From positions 62,001 to 126,000 of the forward strand of contig JAJRQO010000015.1 in the NCBI GenBank assembly GCA_024280215.1: 64,000 nucleotides of DNA, given 5' to 3'. Both the position numbers and the translations under genes were made by a program. How positions within the stretch are numbered: the stretch's first letter is position 1; each line of letters opens with the position of its first letter. The stretch is from Candidatus Zixiibacteriota bacterium (GTDB lineage: Bacteria > Zixibacteria > MSB-5A5 > GN15 > FEB-12). The notes below the pieces were generated by a model. That model ran no database searches, had not been told where the DNA came from, and saw nothing but the letters and a program-made list of their open reading frames with translations. Positions 43,498 through 52,237 of this stretch are shown in pieces.

Positions 43498-46242
43498 ATG
43501 TTAGAAATTAAAAAATTGACAAAGAGCTTACTTTTACTTCTGCTTACATTGAGTTTTTCGGCTCAAATTGTATTTGCCGTCGCCCCATCTGAGGAGGTCG
43601 TCGCTAAATGGAAACAAGATGGCGTATATGAACAACGCATGGAAATTTTACATGACTTCCACAAACGTGGTGGTTGTTCTCCCGTTGAGCATGCTCAACT
43701 TAAAAAAAATAACTTCTTAGCCTCTGGTGTTAATGTTGTTGATACTATTCGGGTTTTAGTCTTGATGGTTGATTTCTCTGACCATCCTATGGATGCAGGT
43801 CTGAATGGAACCAAGCTTGATTTTGATTCTATCCTCTTTTCTGAAAATTTCCATAACCCAACTGGTTCTATGACTGACTATTATCTTGAAAACTCCTATG
43901 GAAATTTCTATATCCAAGGTGAAATCTTTGGCACATATCGTATGCCACAAACATACGCATACTATACCAATGGTGAGAGTGGACTTGGTAGCTATCCTCA
44001 AAATGCTCAAACTATGGTCAATGATGCTGTTTCTATGGCTGATAGTGCAGTTGATTTTTCAAGATATGATTTTAATAATGACAATATCTGTGATGGGGTT
44101 ATTCTGATTCACTCAGGACCAGGTGCTGAATTAACTGGTTCTGGTGATGATATTTGGTCTCACAAATGGAATCTCGCGAATCACCGAATTTTAGATGGTG
44201 TTGATGTGTACAACTATAATATGAACCCTGAAGAATATGGCTTTGGTGCGGGTGCCGAACTTTCTCCGATTGGTGTTTTCTGTCATGAATACGGTCACTT
44301 TTTAGGCTTACCTGATTTATACGATACAAACCCACTTAATACAAACTCTGAAGGTCTCGGAAGATGGTCTCTCATGGCTTCTGGAAACTACAACGGCGAC
44401 TCCAAAGTACCTGCTCATTTTGACCCATGGTCTAAAAGTGAACTTGGATTCATAAATCTTATTGATGTCACTGATAATCTTTATAATCAGGAAATCCCTC
44501 AAATCGAAACATCACCTGTCGCATATAAACTTTATAACGCCTCTGGTTCTACAACTGAATATTTTATTGTTGAAAATAGACAAAGAGTCGGTTTTGATTT
44601 GTTTCTCCCAAGTGAAGGAATGTTAATTTATCATATAGATGATACAAAGTCTACAAACACTAACTTTTTAAACTATAAAGTTGCATTAGAGCAAGCTGAT
44701 GGACTCGATCAATTAGCTTTTGCTGGTTCCAATGGTGATGCAGGAGACCCTTTCCCTGGAGCATCAACTAATCGAAATTTTTCACACTATGATTTCCCGA
44801 ATTCTGATTACTATAATGGCTTTGAATCACAATTGTCCGTATGGAATATTACAGCTTCTGACTCACTCATGTATGCTGATCTTGATGTCACCTATTCAAG
44901 ACCGAAAATTGAACCTATTGGAGTGAACCCATTTGTTATGTCCGATGCTGACGGTGACGGTTATTTAGAAGCAGGCGAGACTATCACATTCAATTTCTCT
45001 ATTATAAATAGAATGAGACCAACAGAAAATGTACATGCTACTTTATCAAGTAACAATTCAGGCTTACAATTTACCCAAAATAATGTTACTATTTTAGGTA
45101 CTTTTAATGCTGCCCTTTTTGATAATCCATCTAACCCGATTGAGTTTATTGTCCCTGATACCCTGACTCCTCATATTGACTCATTTTTCTTAACGATAGT
45201 CACGGACTCTTTGGACGCTTCTAACCAACCTATCGCAGGAAGTGCAACGCACACAGAAGTTCTCGGTTTTGAAGTGACGCTTGGGAGACCAAATATCGTC
45301 ATTGTTGATGGTGACCGAGGTGCTGCCTTAGAACAGGAACTAAACAACGCTCTCTATGAAAAAAGAGTCCCTGCTGATATTTGGGACATTAACAACTCAG
45401 GTACACCTACTTTAGCTGACTTAACAGCTTACGACATGGTTCTCTGGCATACTGGTGATTCTGTTGGTGCTGGTCAAGCGATTACCGTTGCTGATATTTC
45501 GATTATGAAACAATTGATGGACAATGGTAAGCATGTCATGCTTTCGACGTTGACTGGTGTCGATGACATTTGGGCATTAGACTCTCTGTTTTTGATTAAC
45601 TATTTCCACGCTCGTAAAGATGTTGGTATAAAGTGGCCAATTTTAACTGGAGTTAGCGGTAACCCTGTTGGAGATGGGCTTGAGGTCGTTCCTGTTTTAA
45701 CAAAATTTTATACTACACCTACATTAGCACCAGCTGGTTCAGGATTACCATCTTTTACAGCCAATTCTCAAGTTGTAGGTGTAACATATGAAGGTACTTA
45801 TAAATCAGCTCTCTTTTCTTTTGCGGTAGAATATATCGATGATAATAGATCTTCTCAAAACACTAAAGCCGACCTCATCGCATCCGTTGTTGATTTCTTT
45901 GGTGGTGTTTCAACCGATATCTATGATGGCAATCCGTTTGCTCAAATTCCAAGTTCGTTTGTCTTAAACCAAAACTATCCGAACCCATTTAACCCATCAA
46001 CTACTATTCAATATACGATTAGACCAACAAAAGAACTTGGTGCGATTACTACACTTGAAGTCTTCAACATGTTGGGGCAGAGGGTGGTAACATTGGTCGA
46101 TAAAGCCCAAATTCCTGGTAATTACGCAGTTCAATGGGACGGAACCAACGCTGCCAATCAAGAAGTTGCCTCTGGAATCTACTTCTACCGTCTTGCTCGG
46201 GGAAGTGAAGTTGTATCCAAAAAAATGAATCTACTGAAATAA
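43498..46242 (+). CDS. Secreted M6 family metalloprotease (immune inhibitor A-like) with C-terminal sorting domain
   Basis: A 914-residue secreted zinc protease. Signal peptide about 1-27 (LLLLLLTLSFSAQIVFA). The M6 domain starts near residue 80 (VLVLMVDFSDHPM) and holds the zinc motif CHEYGHFLGLPDLYD at about 261-275 followed by the Met-turn region GRWSLMASGN, typical of immune inhibitor A-like enzymes. A middle section includes VMSDADGDGYLEAGE, a calcium-loop-like stretch, and CARDB-like beta domains. The end repeats the sorting domain of the S8 neighbour: NYPNPFNPSTTIQY and ASGIYFYRL. AAAGG lies about 8 bases before the ATG. A strong terminator follows. Function: digestion of extracellular protein. 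Confidence 0.9.
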   Translation: MLEIKKLTKSLLLLLLTLSFSAQIVFAVAPSEEVVAKWKQDGVYEQRMEILHDFHKRGGCSPVEHAQLKKNNFLASGVNVVDTIRVLVLMVDFSDHPMDAGLNGTKLDFDSILFSENFHNPTGSMTDYYLENSYGNFYIQGEIFGTYRMPQTYAYYTNGESGLGSYPQNAQTMVNDAVSMADSAVDFSRYDFNNDNICDGVILIHSGPGAELTGSGDDIWSHKWNLANHRILDGVDVYNYNMNPEEYGFGAGAELSPIGVFCHEYGHFLGLPDLYDTNPLNTNSEGLGRWSLMASGNYNGDSKVPAHFDPWSKSELGFINLIDVTDNLYNQEIPQIETSPVAYKLYNASGSTTEYFIVENRQRVGFDLFLPSEGMLIYHIDDTKSTNTNFLNYKVALEQADGLDQLAFAGSNGDAGDPFPGASTNRNFSHYDFPNSDYYNGFESQLSVWNITASDSLMYADLDVTYSRPKIEPIGVNPFVMSDADGDGYLEAGETITFNFSIINRMRPTENVHATLSSNNSGLQFTQNNVTILGTFNAALFDNPSNPIEFIVPDTLTPHIDSFFLTIVTDSLDASNQPIAGSATHTEVLGFEVTLGRPNIVIVDGDRGAALEQELNNALYEKRVPADIWDINNSGTPTLADLTAYDMVLWHTGDSVGAGQAITVADISIMKQLMDNGKHVMLSTLTGVDDIWALDSLFLINYFHARKDVGIKWPILTGVSGNPVGDGLEVVPVLTKFYTTPTLAPAGSGLPSFTANSQVVGVTYEGTYKSALFSFAVEYIDDNRSSQNTKADLIASVVDFFGGVSTDIYDGNPFAQIPSSFVLNQNYPNPFNPSTTIQYTIRPTKELGAITTLEVFNMLGQRVVTLVDKAQIPGNYAVQWDGTNAANQEVASGIYFYRLARGSEVVSKKMNLLK

Positions 46243-46268
46243 TTATAAAGTCCATTTATATTATTTCT

Positions 46269-46298
46269 ATAGCCGCTCTTCCCAAGGGCGGCTATTTT
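46269..46298 (+). terminator. Rho-independent terminator after the protease operon
   Basis: An 8-base-pair GC-rich stem ATAGCCGC/GCGGCTAT encloses an 11-base loop and is followed by TTT and an AT-rich run. It lies 27 bases after the M6 protease stop. Confidence 0.85.
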
Positions 46299-46356
46299 AT
46301 TATCTACCAACAAGTTAAATCTAATCAAAAAAAGTCGTGCTTGTGCTAATTTTCAC

Positions 46357-46384
46357 TTGACTTTTTGTCGATATATAGTATAAT
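46357..46384 (+). promoter_or_regulatory. Promoter of the fur-feo operon
   Basis: TTGACT (46357-46362), 16 bases and a perfect TATAAT (46379-46384). The palindromic Fur-type box begins three bases after the -10 box, so it covers the expected start of transcription. Confidence 0.75.
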
Positions 46385-46387
46385 TGA

Positions 46388-46408
46388 AAATGAAAGTCGA
46401 TTTCATTT
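46388..46408. promoter_or_regulatory. Fur-family operator
   Basis: A perfect 8-5-8 inverted repeat, AAATGAAA-GTCGA-TTTCATTT, lies directly downstream of the -10 box of the promoter that reads a Fur-family regulator and feoAB. Size, AT-rich arms with a central short spacer, and position fit a Fur-type operator, so binding would block transcription and give autoregulation with iron control. The exact Fur subtype (iron, zinc or peroxide) cannot be told from the site, but feoAB argues for iron. Confidence 0.65.
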
Positions 46409-46424
46409 AGGCGAAAAGGACAAA

Positions 46425-46868
46425 ATGAAAGAATTTTTACGTACAAAAGGTTTCAAAATGACTCCACAGAGAGAGCTCATCTTCCGCTCATTTTTTGAGT
46501 TGGGCGAGCATGTTTCTGTTGATGAGTTGTATGATAAAGTGCGTGATCTTGACCAATCTATTGGCTATTCGACTGTTTGGCGTAATTTAAAGCTCATCTG
46601 CAAAGTTGGCTTAGCAGAAGAGGTTAACCTTGGTGATGGTATCACTCGATATGACCGTGTTACCAAAGTTCCTCATGGACATCTCTTTTGTCTTTCATGT
46701 AAAAAATTAGAAGAATTTCCAGTTGAACAACTGGTTGGTATCTTAGCACAAACTGCTGGTGACCGTGATTTTTCTCCAGAGCATTTTAAAATCGAAATTC
46801 ATGGGCTTTGTAATGATTGTCAAAACAAAGCAATAGATGAAAACAACAATGGAGCCGATGATGAGTAA
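46425..46868 (+). CDS. Fur family transcriptional regulator
   Basis: A 147-residue winged-helix metal-dependent repressor. The DNA-binding part shows MTPQRELIFRSFFEL and the recognition helix SIGYSTVWRNLKLICKVG, the Fur signature. The metal-binding part has HGHLFCLSCKKLEEFP, giving one CxxC, and CNDCQNK near the end, giving a second CxxC, so a structural zinc site is complete. I chose the ATG at 46425, which follows AAGGA and keeps the Fur box and promoter outside the gene; a frame open from 46365 would include them. The end overlaps the cytochrome lipoprotein gene by 8 bases. Iron sensing is likely because of feoAB. Confidence 0.88.
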   Translation: MKEFLRTKGFKMTPQRELIFRSFFELGEHVSVDELYDKVRDLDQSIGYSTVWRNLKLICKVGLAEEVNLGDGITRYDRVTKVPHGHLFCLSCKKLEEFPVEQLVGILAQTAGDRDFSPEHFKIEIHGLCNDCQNKAIDENNNGADDE

Positions 46869-47124
46869 TCTCATGCCACTTATTATTCTTATAGCACTCA
46901 TGCTTGTTGCATGCTCAGAGTCTGTTCAACTAAATGCTCAACAAAAACAGGGTAAGAAAATATTTGAATCGCTTTGTGATAAGTGTCATAATCTTATACC
47001 TCCTTCAAATCATACTGATGCCGAGTGGGCAAAGGCTGTTAATTTGTATGGTACGAAATTGAAATTACAGCAATCTGAAAAGAATGCCGTAATTGATTAC
47101 CTTTCACTTGTAAATGATAAATAA
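46861..47124 (+). CDS. Small c-type cytochrome lipoprotein in the feo operon
   Basis: An 87-residue predicted lipoprotein: signal MSNLMPLIILIALMLVACSES with lipobox VAC. The mature part has one covalent heme site, CDKCH, near residue 41, followed by NLIPPSNHTDAEW. No Met occurs after the heme site, so the sixth ligand may be His (that of NHTD) or absent. The ATG at 46861 has GGAG 6 bases upstream and overlaps fur by 8 bases; feoA follows after 17 bases. Placed between Fur and FeoAB it may donate or accept electrons in iron reduction at the envelope; that is inference, as cytochromes are not standard Feo components. Confidence 0.8.
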   Translation: MSNLMPLIILIALMLVACSESVQLNAQQKQGKKIFESLCDKCHNLIPPSNHTDAEWAKAVNLYGTKLKLQQSEKNAVIDYLSLVNDK

Positions 47125-47141
47125 AAATAAAGGCAACATCG

Positions 47142-47372
47142 ATGACACATTTAAATAAACTACAACCAGGTCAAAAAGGTAAAATCATCGGCTTCACAGA
47201 TGATAACAGAATTTCTCGAAGACTTTTAGAGCTTGGTGTTGTACCAGGTCGTGATATCGAACATGTTCGCAACGCACCACTCAACGATCCGATGGAAATT
47301 CAGGTAGGTCCCTGTTGTCTCTCATTGAGGCATGCCGAGGCGTCAATAGTTACAATTGAACTTGATGAATAA
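47142..47372 (+). CDS. feoA: FeoA, ferrous iron transport SH3-like protein
   Basis: A 76-residue cytoplasmic protein with the SH3-like FeoA fold: LQPGQKGKIIGF at the start, RRLLELGVVPGRDIEHV in the middle and DPMEIQVGPCCLSLRHAEASIVTIE at the end. FeoA binds and modulates the FeoB transporter. It is 11 bases upstream of feoB and in the same operon as the Fur-family regulator. Confidence 0.93.
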   Translation: MTHLNKLQPGQKGKIIGFTDDNRISRRLLELGVVPGRDIEHVRNAPLNDPMEIQVGPCCLSLRHAEASIVTIELDE

Positions 47373-47383
47373 CTCCTGTAACC

Positions 47384-49798
47384 ATGGCTCAAAACATCGC
47401 TCCTAAGGATTCCGCCCCAAGCGTCATTGCTCTTTGCGGTAATCCCAATTGTGGCAAGACTACAATCTTCAATCATATTACTGGTCTCAATCAACATGTA
47501 GGCAACTATCCGGGTGTCACCGTCGAACGTATTATTGGACAGTTTTCAATCGTTCACGATAAATCTAAAAAATATTCTCTTATTGATATCCCAGGCACTT
47601 ACTCGTTAGCTGCCTTTACACCAGATGAATATATTGCTGCCTCGTCACTCTTTGGTGAAGTTAAAGGGGATAAAGCTCCTGATGTTATTATTGCCGTTTT
47701 AGATGCAACCAATTTAGAACGAAGCTTCTATCTCTTATTACAAATCCTTCAGACCAATCTTCCTGTTGTTGTTGCCGTCAATATGATTGACATTGCTCTC
47801 AAGAGAGGGATTAATGTAGACTGTTACAAATTATCGCAAGCACTTGGCGGACTTCCTGTCATTCCTGTTGTGGGTAACAAAGGGGATGGGGTCAATCTCT
47901 TAAAAGAAAAAGCTGTTGAATTATTACACGAACCCAAAAGAGTGCCTGAAAAAATTTATTGTGATGCGACTGAAAAACTTTTAGACCTACTCAAAGAGAA
48001 CTTTGGTGACAAAACTCGTTCAAGAGCTCACTATGCTCGTATCATTTTTGATGAAGATGGCGTAGCAGAAAAACGATTTGTCACAGATGTTGGTGATAGT
48101 GCTTCAAAAATTTTACAAGAGGGAAGAGAACTGGTTTTAAAAAATTGTGGCTATCTTTCCCAAGCGGAAACATCTGCCTTAACAAAAAAATCAGAATCAA
48201 TTTATGTACTTGCTGTTACGAAAGATGAAAAGACCAGTCGGACTAAAACCGAAAAAATTGATAAAGTTCTACTACACCCTATAATTGGTCCAATATTTTT
48301 GTTTCTGATGATGTATTTTGTCTTTCAATCGATTTTTAGTTGGGCTGAACCAATCATGAATATTATCGATGGTATGTTTGCGATTCTTGCTGGGGCAGTC
48401 GATGCCAATATGGTCGACGGACCGCTTCGGTCACTCATTACCGATGGTATTATTGGGGGTGTAGGTTCAGTATTGATTTTTATACCTCAGATTGTGATTC
48501 TCTTTTTGTTTATTGCCCTCTTAGAAGATTCTGGTTATATGCCTCGAGCAGCATTTTTAGTCGACCGTATGTTTAGATGGTGTGGTCTCTCGGGTAAATC
48601 ATTTATTCCGATGCTCTCATCATTCGCTTGTGCCGTCCCAGGAATCATGGCGACTCGTACAATCGAAGATAAAAAATTACGTTTCATGACTATTCTTGTT
48701 GCTCCTCTCATGACCTGTTCGGCTCGGCTTCCTGTTTATGCTATTATGATTTCGGCATTCCTCCCATACAAGTCGTACTATGGAATTGTAAATTTACAAG
48801 GCTTAACACTGACACTTTTATACTTACTCGGTATTGTCGTTGCCGTGATTGTTTCATTCATATTAAAGAAGACATTTTTCAAAACTGAAATCGGAACCTT
48901 TTTGATGGAGTTACCATCATATAAAATTCCGACCGTAAAATCTGTTTTTATTCGAGTTTTTAATCGTGCCAAACATTTTATTATTCGTGCGGGTACGGTG
49001 ATTATGGCAATTACCATTATTGTGTGGGCTCTCAGTTACTATCCGCATATTGAGAGTTCTGTCGATACGACTCAAAAACAAGAACGTATTGAACTCTCTA
49101 TCGAAATGAATAAAAAATCTACTGTTGCTGATATTGATGAACTTGCTAATGGCTATGATTTTATTCAAAGAGTAAAAGTAAATCAGCTAATGAAAACGAT
49201 TGATAAATTTAGCTCAGTGAAAAATTTAGATTCTATGATTGTCAAAATCCATGGTCTCAATCTTGATTATACAGATGTCATCAATAGGTATTCCAAATAC
49301 AAACGGTTTGAGCTTTCGGCACTTAATAAGATTAACAACCTTGCCAATGAAGCTGCAGGTTATCAGATTCGTAATTCATACTTAGGCAAGATGGGAAAAA
49401 CAGTCGAGCCACTTTTTAAGCCACTTGGATGGGACTGGAAAATCACCATGTCGGTGCTGGCGTCATTTCCTGCACGTGAAGTTATTATCGCTGTCTTAGG
49501 AACTATTTATAATCTTGGTTCTGATGTCGATGAAGAGTCGTCATCACTTGTCGACAAGATGCGTCAGGCAAAATGGGAAGATGGAGACAAAGTTGGACAG
49601 CCTGTCTTTACCGTCGCCGTCGCAGTTTCTATTATGGTCTTTTTCGCTCTCTGTTGTCAATGCGGTGCAACCCTTGTTACGATTAAACAGGAAACTGGTA
49701 CATGGGCATATCCTGCCTTTGTCTTTACCTATATGACGGTCTTAGCATATATTGGTGCTTTTGTTAGTTATCAACTCTTATCAGGGATTGGTTTATAA
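47384..49798 (+). CDS. feoB: Ferrous iron transporter FeoB
   Basis: An 804-residue inner-membrane Fe(II) transporter with an N-terminal G domain: GNPNCGKTTIFN (G1), the conserved GNYPGVTVE switch, DIPGTYSL (G3) and NMID (G4). The membrane part begins near residue 300 and shows both gate-like repeats, with the Cys-containing FACAVPGIMATRTI and APLMTCSARLPVY. Between residues about 555 and 660 there is a long soluble insertion (Lys/Glu/Asn-rich) before PLGWDWKITMSVLASFPAREV, making it some 100 residues longer than E. coli-type cores in that region. The end shares one base with the Cys-rich partner gene (TAATG). Confidence 0.95.
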   Translation: MAQNIAPKDSAPSVIALCGNPNCGKTTIFNHITGLNQHVGNYPGVTVERIIGQFSIVHDKSKKYSLIDIPGTYSLAAFTPDEYIAASSLFGEVKGDKAPDVIIAVLDATNLERSFYLLLQILQTNLPVVVAVNMIDIALKRGINVDCYKLSQALGGLPVIPVVGNKGDGVNLLKEKAVELLHEPKRVPEKIYCDATEKLLDLLKENFGDKTRSRAHYARIIFDEDGVAEKRFVTDVGDSASKILQEGRELVLKNCGYLSQAETSALTKKSESIYVLAVTKDEKTSRTKTEKIDKVLLHPIIGPIFLFLMMYFVFQSIFSWAEPIMNIIDGMFAILAGAVDANMVDGPLRSLITDGIIGGVGSVLIFIPQIVILFLFIALLEDSGYMPRAAFLVDRMFRWCGLSGKSFIPMLSSFACAVPGIMATRTIEDKKLRFMTILVAPLMTCSARLPVYAIMISAFLPYKSYYGIVNLQGLTLTLLYLLGIVVAVIVSFILKKTFFKTEIGTFLMELPSYKIPTVKSVFIRVFNRAKHFIIRAGTVIMAITIIVWALSYYPHIESSVDTTQKQERIELSIEMNKKSTVADIDELANGYDFIQRVKVNQLMKTIDKFSSVKNLDSMIVKIHGLNLDYTDVINRYSKYKRFELSALNKINNLANEAAGYQIRNSYLGKMGKTVEPLFKPLGWDWKITMSVLASFPAREVIIAVLGTIYNLGSDVDEESSSLVDKMRQAKWEDGDKVGQPVFTVAVAVSIMVFFALCCQCGATLVTIKQETGTWAYPAFVFTYMTVLAYIGAFVSYQLLSGIGL

Positions 49799-49950
49799 TG
49801 TCTACAGAACTACAAAATATGATTATTATTGCAATTTGTTTTTTGGCTGTTGCCTATCTTGTCTTTCATCTTTTAAAAAAGAAAAAAGAAAAATCTGCTT
49901 GTTGCAATTGTCCAGCAATGAAAATAACTCAGCAAAAAAAAGATAAATAA
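49798..49950 (+). CDS. FeoB-associated Cys-rich small membrane protein
   Basis: A 50-residue protein: one membrane helix (MIIIAICFLAVAYLVFHLL, about 8-26) followed by a Lys-rich stretch and a Cys cluster, CCNCPAMK. This is the pattern of FeoB-associated Cys-rich membrane proteins, found next to feoB in many bacteria. Its ATG overlaps the feoB stop by one base, so expression is tied to feoB. Last gene of the operon. The role is unproven; it may bind iron or help assemble FeoB. Confidence 0.85.
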   Translation: MSTELQNMIIIAICFLAVAYLVFHLLKKKKEKSACCNCPAMKITQQKKDK

Positions 49951-49984
49951 AAAAACGAACATATCTTAATTTCTGCGGAATCTG

Positions 49985-50013
49985 TTGACTGTTAACTGAT
50001 TTGAAACTATACT
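49985..50013 (+). promoter_or_regulatory. Promoter for a leaderless transcript starting at ecfT
   Basis: TTGACT (49985-49990), 17 bases and TATACT (50008-50013) are followed after 6 bases by the ATG at 50020, so transcription is expected at the start codon. The sequences match those before the aromatic decarboxylase gene (same hexamers and spacer). No Shine-Dalgarno site is present. This promoter would drive the ten-gene operon to 56903. Confidence 0.65.
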
Positions 50014-50019
50014 CTTACT

Positions 50020-50823
50020 ATGTTTCAACAAGCAACCGTTATGATTGGACAGTACCGTCCATTAGTCTCATTTATGCACTCTCTTGATGCAAGAGCAAAA
50101 GTGTTGCCAATACTTCTTGTCTTGATTTTACTACTCTTAACAAACTCGTGGCTCTTTTCAATTTCGATGCTCATTCTTATCGCATGTTCGCTTTATTTTG
50201 CTGGAGTTGATAAAAAGATTTGCCAAGAAAATCTCAAACCAATTTTGTATTTTATACTTTTCACCGCTGGCTACCATCTGCTTTTTTCTGGAAAAGAGAC
50301 CGAACCACTTTTTAGGCTCTTCAGCTTTTCACTCTACAAAGGAGCAATCATCTCGGCGGGATATTATTCCTTGCGATTGGTGCTGTTTTTGTCGACCGCC
50401 TTTTTAATTACCCTGACCTGTTCACCATCGCAACTTTCAGAAGCAATCACAAAGTTGTTACGACCACTCAAAATAGTTAAATTTCCTTTATCGGATTTTT
50501 CGCTTCTCCTGTTTATCTCACTTCGGTTCATTCCGATTTTATATGATGAGTACCAAACGGTAAAAAATGCTCAACAAATGAGAGGTGTGAAATACACTGG
50601 TTCGTTCATAAAAAAAATACTCAACCTAAAATCTCTCTTGATTCCGCTTTTGCTCTCAGCAATTCGTCGAGCCGACGAGCTTGCCGATGCTTTACAAGCA
50701 AGAGGATATGACTCAAACAAAGAGCGAACATTTTTCACAACCGATTCTTTTTCTTATAGAGATACCAGTTTTTTGATTCTGTCTCTGGTAACAATTTCAC
50801 TTCTGTTTTACTGGGTAGGATAA
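50020..50823 (+). CDS. ecfT: Energy-coupling factor transporter transmembrane protein EcfT
   Basis: A 267-residue inner-membrane protein with about five helices, the scaffold (T component) of ECF vitamin or metal transporters. The opening IGQYRPLVSFMHSLDARAKVL and the coupling-helix motif ADALQARGYD near residue 228 (the family has A-R-G in this place) are diagnostic. The ATG at 50020 agrees with the leaderless promoter, although an ATG at 50041 also exists. No EcfA ATPase or S component is in the window. The ecfT-truA order copies the tail of the ecfA1-ecfA2-ecfT-truA cluster of Firmicutes, so ATPases may have moved elsewhere. The gene ends one base before truA. Confidence 0.88.
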   Translation: MFQQATVMIGQYRPLVSFMHSLDARAKVLPILLVLILLLLTNSWLFSISMLILIACSLYFAGVDKKICQENLKPILYFILFTAGYHLLFSGKETEPLFRLFSFSLYKGAIISAGYYSLRLVLFLSTAFLITLTCSPSQLSEAITKLLRPLKIVKFPLSDFSLLLFISLRFIPILYDEYQTVKNAQQMRGVKYTGSFIKKILNLKSLLIPLLLSAIRRADELADALQARGYDSNKERTFFTTDSFSYRDTSFLILSLVTISLLFYWVG

Positions 50824-50824
50824 T

Positions 50825-51580
50825 ATGAGCAGAAAAAATATAAAACTAATTGTCGAATATGATGGCACCAATTATTCTGGATGGCAGTCTCAAATCAATG
50901 CCACCACCGTACAAGATAAAATTCAAGATGCTCTTTTTAAAACGACAGGACAACAAGTCAATCTCTTAGCAGCAGGGCGAACCGATGCGGGAGTTCATGC
51001 CCACGGGCAGACCGCAAATTTTCAAATCGACCACACCATCGAACCTCAGCAATACAAAAATGCTCTCAATGCATATCTTCCAAAAGATATTCGTATCAAG
51101 TCAGCCTCAGAAGTTGACCTTGAATTTCATTCTCGATTTGATGCTCTCTCAAAAGTCTACCGCTATATAATCGGGTTCGAACAGTCAGCCCTTTATTACC
51201 AACAGAGATGGGAGATGTCAGAAAAATTAGATTTTGACATTTTGCACAATTCAGCCGAAATCGTTATTGGCGAACATGATTTTGCTCCATTTTGCGTGAT
51301 CACATCCCGCAAAGAAAACAACTTGTGCACCATCTATTCTGCCAGCTGGAAAATCGATAAAAACAGAGCTATTTTTGAAATAAAAGGTAACCGCTTCCTA
51401 CACAGCATGATTCGTTCTATGGTTGGAGCGATGGTTGATTTAGCCGTGATTAAAAAGGATAATAGCAAGCATAACTTGACTTTAGAATCGTTTAGAGATA
51501 TTATAGAAAGCTCTACTGATTATAGAATTATAAGCTGTGCACCGGCACATGGATTGTACCTTGTTTCGGTCGAATATTAA
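50825..51580 (+). CDS. truA: tRNA pseudouridine(38-40) synthase TruA
   Basis: A 251-residue enzyme that makes pseudouridine at tRNA positions 38-40 in the anticodon arm. [13 protein letters not shown] opens the protein and the catalytic Asp lies in [14 protein letters not shown] (about residue 54). Later motifs DFAPFC and [18 protein letters not shown] match the family, as does the length. The start follows ecfT by one base, so it is co-translated. Confidence 0.96.
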   Translation: MSRKNIKLIVEYDGTNYSGWQSQINATTVQDKIQDALFKTTGQQVNLLAAGRTDAGVHAHGQTANFQIDHTIEPQQYKNALNAYLPKDIRIKSASEVDLEFHSRFDALSKVYRYIIGFEQSALYYQQRWEMSEKLDFDILHNSAEIVIGEHDFAPFCVITSRKENNLCTIYSASWKIDKNRAIFEIKGNRFLHSMIRSMVGAMVDLAVIKKDNSKHNLTLESFRDIIESSTDYRIISCAPAHGLYLVSVEY

Positions 51581-51591
51581 AGGAATATAGA

Positions 51592-52236
51592 ATGAAATTT
51601 TTTATTGATACCGCTAATTTAGAAGAAATCAAAACAGCTGCATCGCTCGGTGTTTTAGATGGTGTCACCACTAACCCATCTCTCGCTGCACGTGAAACTG
51701 CCCCGTATAAAGAAATTTTGACAGAGATTTGTAAAGTGGTAAAAGGACCTGTATCTGCCGAAGTCATCGCTACTGATTTTGATGGTATGATGAAAGAAGC
51801 CGAAGAGCTTATGAAAATTGGTGACAATATCGTCGTCAAAATTCCAACAATTTTAGAAGGTCTTAAAGCAATAAAAGCACTTTCAACTCAAGGTATCATG
51901 ACTAACGCAACATTAGTCTTCTCGCCAATGCAGGCACTTCTTGTTGCCAAAGCTGGTGCGACTTATGTCTCACCATTTATCGGACGTTTAGATGACATCT
52001 CTCACAACGGTATGGAACTAATTGACTCAATCTGCACAATCTACAACAACTACACTTTTTCAACCGAAGTCTTAGTCGCTTCTGTCAGACACCCTATGCA
52101 CGTTGTAGATGCTGCACTTATTGGTGCCGATGTTGTCACTATGCCACTCAAGGTTATTTCACAACTTATCAAGCATCCACTAACAGACTCAGGACTCGAA
52201 GGCTTCTTAGCTGATTACAAAAAGGCAAATAAATAA
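51592..52236 (+). CDS. tal: Transaldolase (TalC/FSA family)
   Basis: A 214-residue TIM-barrel aldolase of the short transaldolase type. The Schiff-base lysine is in NIVVKIP (about residue 83). The active site carries Glu in GPVSAEVIA and Phe in [11 protein letters not shown]; fructose-6-phosphate aldolase of E. coli has Gln and Tyr at these positions. So a true transaldolase moving a dihydroxyacetone unit between pentose-phosphate sugars is more likely. AAAGGA lies 7 bases before the ATG. It sits 11 bases after truA. Confidence 0.92.
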   Translation: MKFFIDTANLEEIKTAASLGVLDGVTTNPSLAARETAPYKEILTEICKVVKGPVSAEVIATDFDGMMKEAEELMKIGDNIVVKIPTILEGLKAIKALSTQGIMTNATLVFSPMQALLVAKAGATYVSPFIGRLDDISHNGMELIDSICTIYNNYTFSTEVLVASVRHPMHVVDAALIGADVVTMPLKVISQLIKHPLTDSGLEGFLADYKKANK

Positions 52237-52237
52237 A

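Noticed and set aside
51165-51185. GGTTCGAAC-like T-loop sequence considered as a tRNA
   Set aside because: It is within truA and no acceptor stem or anticodon arm can be folded around it.
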